A stretch of DNA of 17,430 bases, taken from an uncultured Collinsella sp. GTDB lineage: Bacteria > Actinomycetota > Coriobacteriia > Coriobacteriales > Coriobacteriaceae. Positions 13,778 through 17,430 of this stretch are shown here, piece by piece. The position numbers and the translations under genes were made by a program. Under the pieces are notes generated by a model. The model did no database searches, was not told where the DNA came from, and saw only the letters and a program-made list of their open reading frames with translations. The stretch covers positions 1-17,430 of the forward strand of contig URIE01000031.1 in NCBI GenBank assembly GCA_900547805.1, in the 5' to 3' direction. Numbering within the stretch: the stretch's first letter is position 1; each line of letters starts with the position of its first letter.

Positions 13778-14786
13778 GCTCGTGCACCGTCCTTTCAATG
13801 AGGTGGTTCCACGCCTGCTTGAGCGATTTGGGGGCCATGGGCCTCATGCCGTCCATGACATGGGCCATGCAAAATGAGGCGGCGGCTTCAAGGTCGCGCA
13901 CGTCAACGCTCCAGGTCCATCCCGCATCGGTGCGTGCGAGCTCACCTCGCCCGCGCGTGAGGCCGTTGATCATATCGATCTGCGTCTGAGGGGCGAACGA
14001 GAACGTGGCTGCAACGGGCGGTCGGTCGGCGAAATCGAATTCAAAGAACAGATAGTCGTTGAGATTGAAGTCCGCAGGGATGGCGTAGGCCTTCGAAGGA
14101 CGCCATGCGCGAACGATACGGTCGCAGCGGAATGTCCTGATGTCGTCGGTGACATTGTCGAGGCCGCAGAAGTACGCCACGCCCTCGCGTTCGAACATGC
14201 CGTAGACACAGACGGTACGTTCTTTCTGCTCGCCGCGTCCGTTCTGATATAAAAATCGCAGCGCGCATCGCTCGGCAAAGGCGCTCCATACCGCATCGAC
14301 GGTGGGAGAGCGGCGGATCGGTACTTCGTCCACCGCCGACATGCCGGTGAGGTAGGCAATTTTGGAGCGAATATCGGCAAGCGGCGCGGCAAAGGTGGAA
14401 GAGCCGGCCGCTAGCGTCTGGTCGATGGCGTTGAGTAGGATATCGGCGTCGTCTGCGGTGATGAGGCCGCCTGCAGCAAACGTGTGCTCGCGGTCGATTG
14501 TCCACGAGCTTTCCTCGGTCTCCTGCGCACCGGCGGGGCGAACCTCCTTGATTAAGATGCCACGCTCGAGCAGTTTGTCACGATCGCGCCGAAACTTGCG
14601 CTTATCCGAGTCGATATTGCCCGAGCCATATCCCAGGTCAGAATCCAAGACGATCTGCTCGGTCGTCAGCGGTTCGGGGGAGCTGTTGAGCACAAAGAAA
14701 AGATTGAGGATGCGCTGAGCCGTTTTATCGAAACCGGGCTCCGGCGTTCCCTTTTTGTTCGTAGCGGTCGTGTCGCTTGCCGTCAT
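13764..14786 (-). CDS. WYL-domain transcriptional regulator, first gene of a PafB/PafC-like pair
   Basis: A 340-residue regulator. Residues of about 18-80 form a winged helix (KTAQRILNLFFVLNSS, LTTEQIVLDSD, RKFRRDRDKLLERGILI). The linker carries SSWTIDREHTF. The WYL domain (about 165-230) has AYFCGLD (204-210) at the WYL position and the basic FRCDRIVRAWR (219-229). A C-terminal domain follows (about 255-340). ATG 14786 has GAGGA 5 nt upstream. The downstream partner starts inside its 3' end, so the two are coupled and probably act as a heterodimer as PafB and PafC do. No pup or proteasome genes are visible, so naming them pafB and pafC would be premature. Targets are unknown. Confidence 0.82.
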   Translation of the reverse strand: MTASDTTATNKKGTPEPGFDKTAQRILNLFFVLNSSPEPLTTEQIVLDSDLGYGSGNIDSDKRKFRRDRDKLLERGILIKEVRPAGAQETEESSWTIDREHTFAAGGLITADDADILLNAIDQTLAAGSSTFAAPLADIRSKIAYLTGMSAVDEVPIRRSPTVDAVWSAFAERCALRFLYQNGRGEQKERTVCVYGMFEREGVAYFCGLDNVTDDIRTFRCDRIVRAWRPSKAYAIPADFNLNDYLFFEFDFADRPPVAATFSFAPQTQIDMINGLTRGRGELARTDAGWTWSVDVRDLEAAASFCMAHVMDGMRPMAPKSLKQAWNHLIERTVHEHARA

Positions 14787-14910
14787 AGAGTCCTCGCATG
14801 GGAAGGTGGTTTACTGCCATGATTTTAGTCCGATATGGAGATTAGGCTATATCCTTGTCCGCTCGGGGCGTTAAGATGGGCCGAATTCGGTCGTTTGCGC
14901 TCGCTCGGGG

Positions 14911-14938
14911 TATACTTTCGACTATATACGGTTCTAAT
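14911..14938 (+). promoter_or_regulatory. Candidate promoter region for the M28-like gene
   Basis: The 198-bp divergent gap between the WYL pair and the M28-like gene has several -10-like words: TATACT (14911-14916), TATATA (14923-14928) and TCTAAT (14933-14938). None has a convincing -35 at 16-18 bp. A plus-strand promoter here is expected from the layout, but the exact one is uncertain. Confidence 0.3.
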
Positions 14939-14984
14939 GTGCATGCATTGGGCCTATTTGTCGGATTATGGATGTGGAGCGCAC

Positions 14985-17430
14985 ATGGCGAACACCCAGA
15001 ACTATATCAACCACCTGCTGCAGAACACCGGCATCACGCCGGCATGCAGCGAAGAAGAGCGCTTGGCTGCCGAGGATATCGCTCAGATCTTCCGCAACCA
15101 CGGCTTTGACCCCGAGGTTCAGGAGTTCAATGCCCCGGCGCCCAGTAGATTGGCATTTGCCGTTACCGGTATTCTTGCGTTTGCCGGCGCCCTGCTGATG
15201 GGCATCGGCGGCGGTATCGGCTTGGTCGGCACCTTGCTGGCCATTGTCGGCGCCGTTCTTTACGTGCTCGAGCGCACGGGCCACCCCGTGGTTTCGCGCC
15301 TGGGCAAGACGGGCGTGAGCCAAAATGTCATCGCCTACCACAAGGCCTCGGGCCCGCTCACGTCTCCGCGCAACCGCCCGGTGGTCGTTGTCGCACACTA
15401 CGACTCTCCCCGTGCTGAGCTGCTCGCCCGCGAGCCTTATGCTTCGTATCGTGCGCTCATCGCCAAGCTGTTGCCCGTTGCCACGGTTGCCCCTGCTGCC
15501 GTTGCCATCCTGCGTATCCTGCCGCTCCCCGGCGCGCTCAAGGTTCTGCTGTGGATTGTCGCGATCCTCGCTTCCCTCGTTGCACTTGCCAACGCGGCAA
15601 ACATCATCTCTAATCGCCACATTCTTCCCTATACGTCCGGCGCGGTGTGCAACAAGTCTTCTGTCGCCGCTATGCTCGGCGTTATGGACAACGTTGCTCC
15701 CTTCCAGGGCGAGAACGAGTTTCCCGACGATGTTCCGTTCGATACCTATTTTGGGGAGCAGAAACGTCGTGCCGAGGAAATGGCGCGCGCGGCGGCGGAA
15801 TATGCCGCGGCCCAGCAGCAAAACGACTACGGCAACACCATCGAGTACGAAGAGCCTACCTACGAGGAGGACGAGTTTGGCCAGCCGATCGCTTCCGATG
15901 ATCAGCTCGAGTCCGAACAAGGCGAGGCTTTCGACGAGCAGATCGATGGCTTTGAGGGTGCATCTGCCGACGAGACGCTGATCGGCTCCATTGTGCCCGA
16001 GGCACAGGGCCAGGCTGTCCAAGTCGAAGAGCCTGCTGCCGAGGTTCCCGCTGCCGAGTCGGCGGAGGAGTCTGTTGTGGTCGAGCCCAGCGAGCCTGAG
16101 CCTAAGCTCTATCGCAATGCCGCCGGCAACATCCGCTTTGGTTCGGATGCCATCCGCGCACTCGGCATGCTTCCCGAGTCCTGTACGCTCGATTACGAGG
16201 AGGGCGAGGAGCCGACATTCGAGCCCGAGCCTGCCCCCATCGCGGATGCACCTGCACCCGCCGCTGTTGCGGACGACGGGTCCGCTGCGGCTTCTCCTGC
16301 CGTTGCGGAGCCCGAGGCTATGCCCGCGCTCGATCCCGCAGCGGGACTGGACATTCTGGCACCCGCCGCGCCGGCGCAGGACGTCGCGGACGAGTCTGAC
16401 GATGATTATGCCGAGCAGCCGCGACGCGTGTCTTACGAGAGTGATACCGATTTCTCGGCCGAGATTCCCGCGGCGACGCCCCATGCCGATATTGCATCCG
16501 CCTTCTCTTCGATTGGGGCCAGTGCTTCCAGCTTCTTTAAGGGTGCATTTGCAAAGGGCAAGAAATTCATCGACGACTTTGAGGAAAAGCGCGCCATCGC
16601 ACGCGAGGCTGCCGAGCGGGAAGCTATCGCTCAGCAGCAGGCAGCCGAGGCGGAGCGTGAGCGTGCGGCACAGGAGTTCGAACAGAACGAGGCCATGCAG
16701 CCCGTGGCCGTCGATGCCGCCGAAGCTACGACGTCTTTTGAGTCCCAGCAACCGGCATCCGCGGATGTTGTCGAGGCGACGACGTCTTTCGAGCCCCAGC
16801 AGCCCGTTGATGGCACCATGTCGTTCGACGCCGCGCAGTTCGATGCCACGATAACGTTTGAAAAGCAGGGAACCGCGATTGCCGAGCCCCTTGAGGCTTC
16901 CGATGAGCAGACCGCTGTGGCAAACGATGCCGAGGCCGCCGATGCGGCTGAAACCCCGGATGCTGCCGAAGACGAGACCGTCGAGGTCGGCACTGACGAA
17001 GAGCAGCACGTGGTGGTCGAGCAGGACGATTCGGCCGAGGTCGAGCAGGAGGAGGCCGCTGTGGTCTCCGAGGCTCCCAAGACCCCCGAGAAGGACGAGT
17101 CGAGACCTTACTCCACGCAGATTTTCACTATGCCGACTCCGGGTGGTTCCGGCTCCACGGTTGCCAACGTCGCCCCCACTCAGGACGAAACGGTCGATTC
17201 CCTCATGGCGCAGATCTCGTCTCAGGCCGCACCGCGCCCGCAGATGAATGTTCCCGATCCGGCGTCAGTTCCGGTGCCTACGCCCTCCTCGTCGCCGTTG
17301 GCTTCGGTTCCCGATCCGTCGCTGCCGTCGATGAAGCAGGCTAACGTTGCGTCCCGCACGTCACTGTTCGACCTTCCCGACCCCTCGGCTCAGGTCGATG
17401 ACCCCTTCGCGACGGCGCAGGGTCCCGAGC
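14985..17430 (+). CDS. Multi-pass membrane protein related to M28 zinc peptidases, interrupted by a long acidic insert (3' end outside window)
   Basis: At least 815 residues; the frame is open to the right edge. Residues 1-50 resemble the M28 N-terminal helix (AAEDIAQIFRNHGFDPEVQEF). Paired hydrophobic helices lie at about 56-94. PVVVVAHYDSPR contains the HxD metal pair H138/D140. Another hydrophobic pair lies at about 158-208. TSGAVCNKSSVAAMLGVM (217-234) aligns with the family's GAxDNxSGVAALL but has C222 where the metal-bridging Asp is expected. From about 245 onward the chain is acidic and Ala/Pro/Glu-rich, with a charged helical segment (about 530-570) and imperfect ATTSFE repeats (580-629). 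The later Glu motifs would lie beyond the window. ATG 14985 follows GTGGAG. Substrate and activity are unknown; it may be a degenerate enzyme or a scaffold. Confidence 0.7.
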   Translation, partial: MANTQNYINHLLQNTGITPACSEEERLAAEDIAQIFRNHGFDPEVQEFNAPAPSRLAFAVTGILAFAGALLMGIGGGIGLVGTLLAIVGAVLYVLERTGHPVVSRLGKTGVSQNVIAYHKASGPLTSPRNRPVVVVAHYDSPRAELLAREPYASYRALIAKLLPVATVAPAAVAILRILPLPGALKVLLWIVAILASLVALANAANIISNRHILPYTSGAVCNKSSVAAMLGVMDNVAPFQGENEFPDDVPFDTYFGEQKRRAEEMARAAAEYAAAQQQNDYGNTIEYEEPTYEEDEFGQPIASDDQLESEQGEAFDEQIDGFEGASADETLIGSIVPEAQGQAVQVEEPAAEVPAAESAEESVVVEPSEPEPKLYRNAAGNIRFGSDAIRALGMLPESCTLDYEEGEEPTFEPEPAPIADAPAPAAVADDGSAAASPAVAEPEAMPALDPAAGLDILAPAAPAQDVADESDDDYAEQPRRVSYESDTDFSAEIPAATPHADIASAFSSIGASASSFFKGAFAKGKKFIDDFEEKRAIAREAAEREAIAQQQAAEAERERAAQEFEQNEAMQPVAVDAAEATTSFESQQPASADVVEATTSFEPQQPVDGTMSFDAAQFDATITFEKQGTAIAEPLEASDEQTAVANDAEAADAAETPDAAEDETVEVGTDEEQHVVVEQDDSAEVEQEEAAVVSEAPKTPEKDESRPYSTQIFTMPTPGGSGSTVANVAPTQDETVDSLMAQISSQAAPRPQMNVPDPASVPVPTPSSSPLASVPDPSLPSMKQANVASRTSLFDLPDPSAQVDDPFATAQGPE
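16722..16871 (+). repeat. Imperfect tandem repeat inside the M28-like gene
   Basis: The coding units EATTSFESQQP (residues 580-590) and EATTSFEPQQP (597-607) are 17 codons apart. Shorter, more diverged units GTMSFDAAQF (610-619) and DATITFEKQG (620-629) follow. The repeats are degenerate at the DNA level, so they are old or under protein-level selection. They lie in the disordered insert. Confidence 0.55.

Noticed and set aside
15325..16854. Two consecutive open frames (218 and 287 codons) in another plus-strand frame of the M28-like gene
   Set aside because: Products are Ser/Arg/Pro-rich shadows of GC-rich codons; the main frame continues without a stop, so no frameshift needs to be invoked.
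14934..17009. A 691-codon minus-strand open frame opposite the M28-like gene
   Set aside because: It mirrors the GC-rich, Ala/Glu-rich insert and yields Arg/Gly/Leu-rich low-complexity sequence with no recognisable domain or ribosome-binding site; the plus-strand frame has peptidase and membrane features.

Overview
The window is a chromosomal replication-origin neighbourhood. The gene order (dnaA, a GHKL ATPase gene, a non-coding origin-like gap, then rpmH-rnpA-yidD-yidC-jag-rsmG-parA-parB), the mostly GC-rich coding sequence, GTG/TTG starts, tandem WYL regulators of PafB/PafC type and a jag product lacking the Jag_N domain suggest a high-GC Gram-positive bacterium. The class Coriobacteriia, and Collinsella or a close relative, is my best guess. 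That assignment is inference from gene order and protein style, not from a search.

Left arm (1-2287, minus strand): the 5' part of dnaA leaves the window at the left edge. Immediately upstream of it lies an unusual 450-residue protein with a GHKL-type ATPase domain, a long Gln/Pro/Tyr/Met-rich linker and a C-terminal winged helix. Positions 2288-2632 hold no gene and look like the origin: AT-rich patches, repeated TTTTCAACA-type motifs in both orientations, and the rpmH promoter. Genes on both sides are transcribed away from this gap, co-directional with forks leaving it.

Central block (2633-7672, plus strand): ribosomal protein L34, RNase P protein, YidD, the YidC insertase and the KH/R3H protein Jag/KhpB form a translation and membrane-insertion operon closed by a strong terminator at 4780. 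Then come rsmG, three perfect parS sites spaced exactly 39 bp apart, parA, parB and a small membrane-anchored protein. This stretch is visibly more AT-rich than the genes to its right. A 12-bp palindrome, TTAGGTACCTAA, occurs twice, once in each half of the block.

Right block (7673-17430): two terminator hairpins lie back to back, then rlmN on the minus strand diverges from ddl and dinG on the plus strand. DinG combines an N-terminal DEDDh exonuclease with a helicase that keeps four candidate Fe-S cysteines. Its stop codon overlaps that of an oppositely oriented pair of overlapping WYL-domain regulators. The window ends inside a very long multi-pass membrane protein related to M28 zinc peptidases. 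Its catalytic domain is interrupted by an acidic, low-complexity insert of at least 570 residues, and a cysteine occupies the place of the usual metal-bridging aspartate.

I found no tRNA, rRNA, CRISPR array, insertion sequence or prophage. The most promising poorly described items are the ATPase/winged-helix protein beside the origin and the interrupted M28-like membrane protein.
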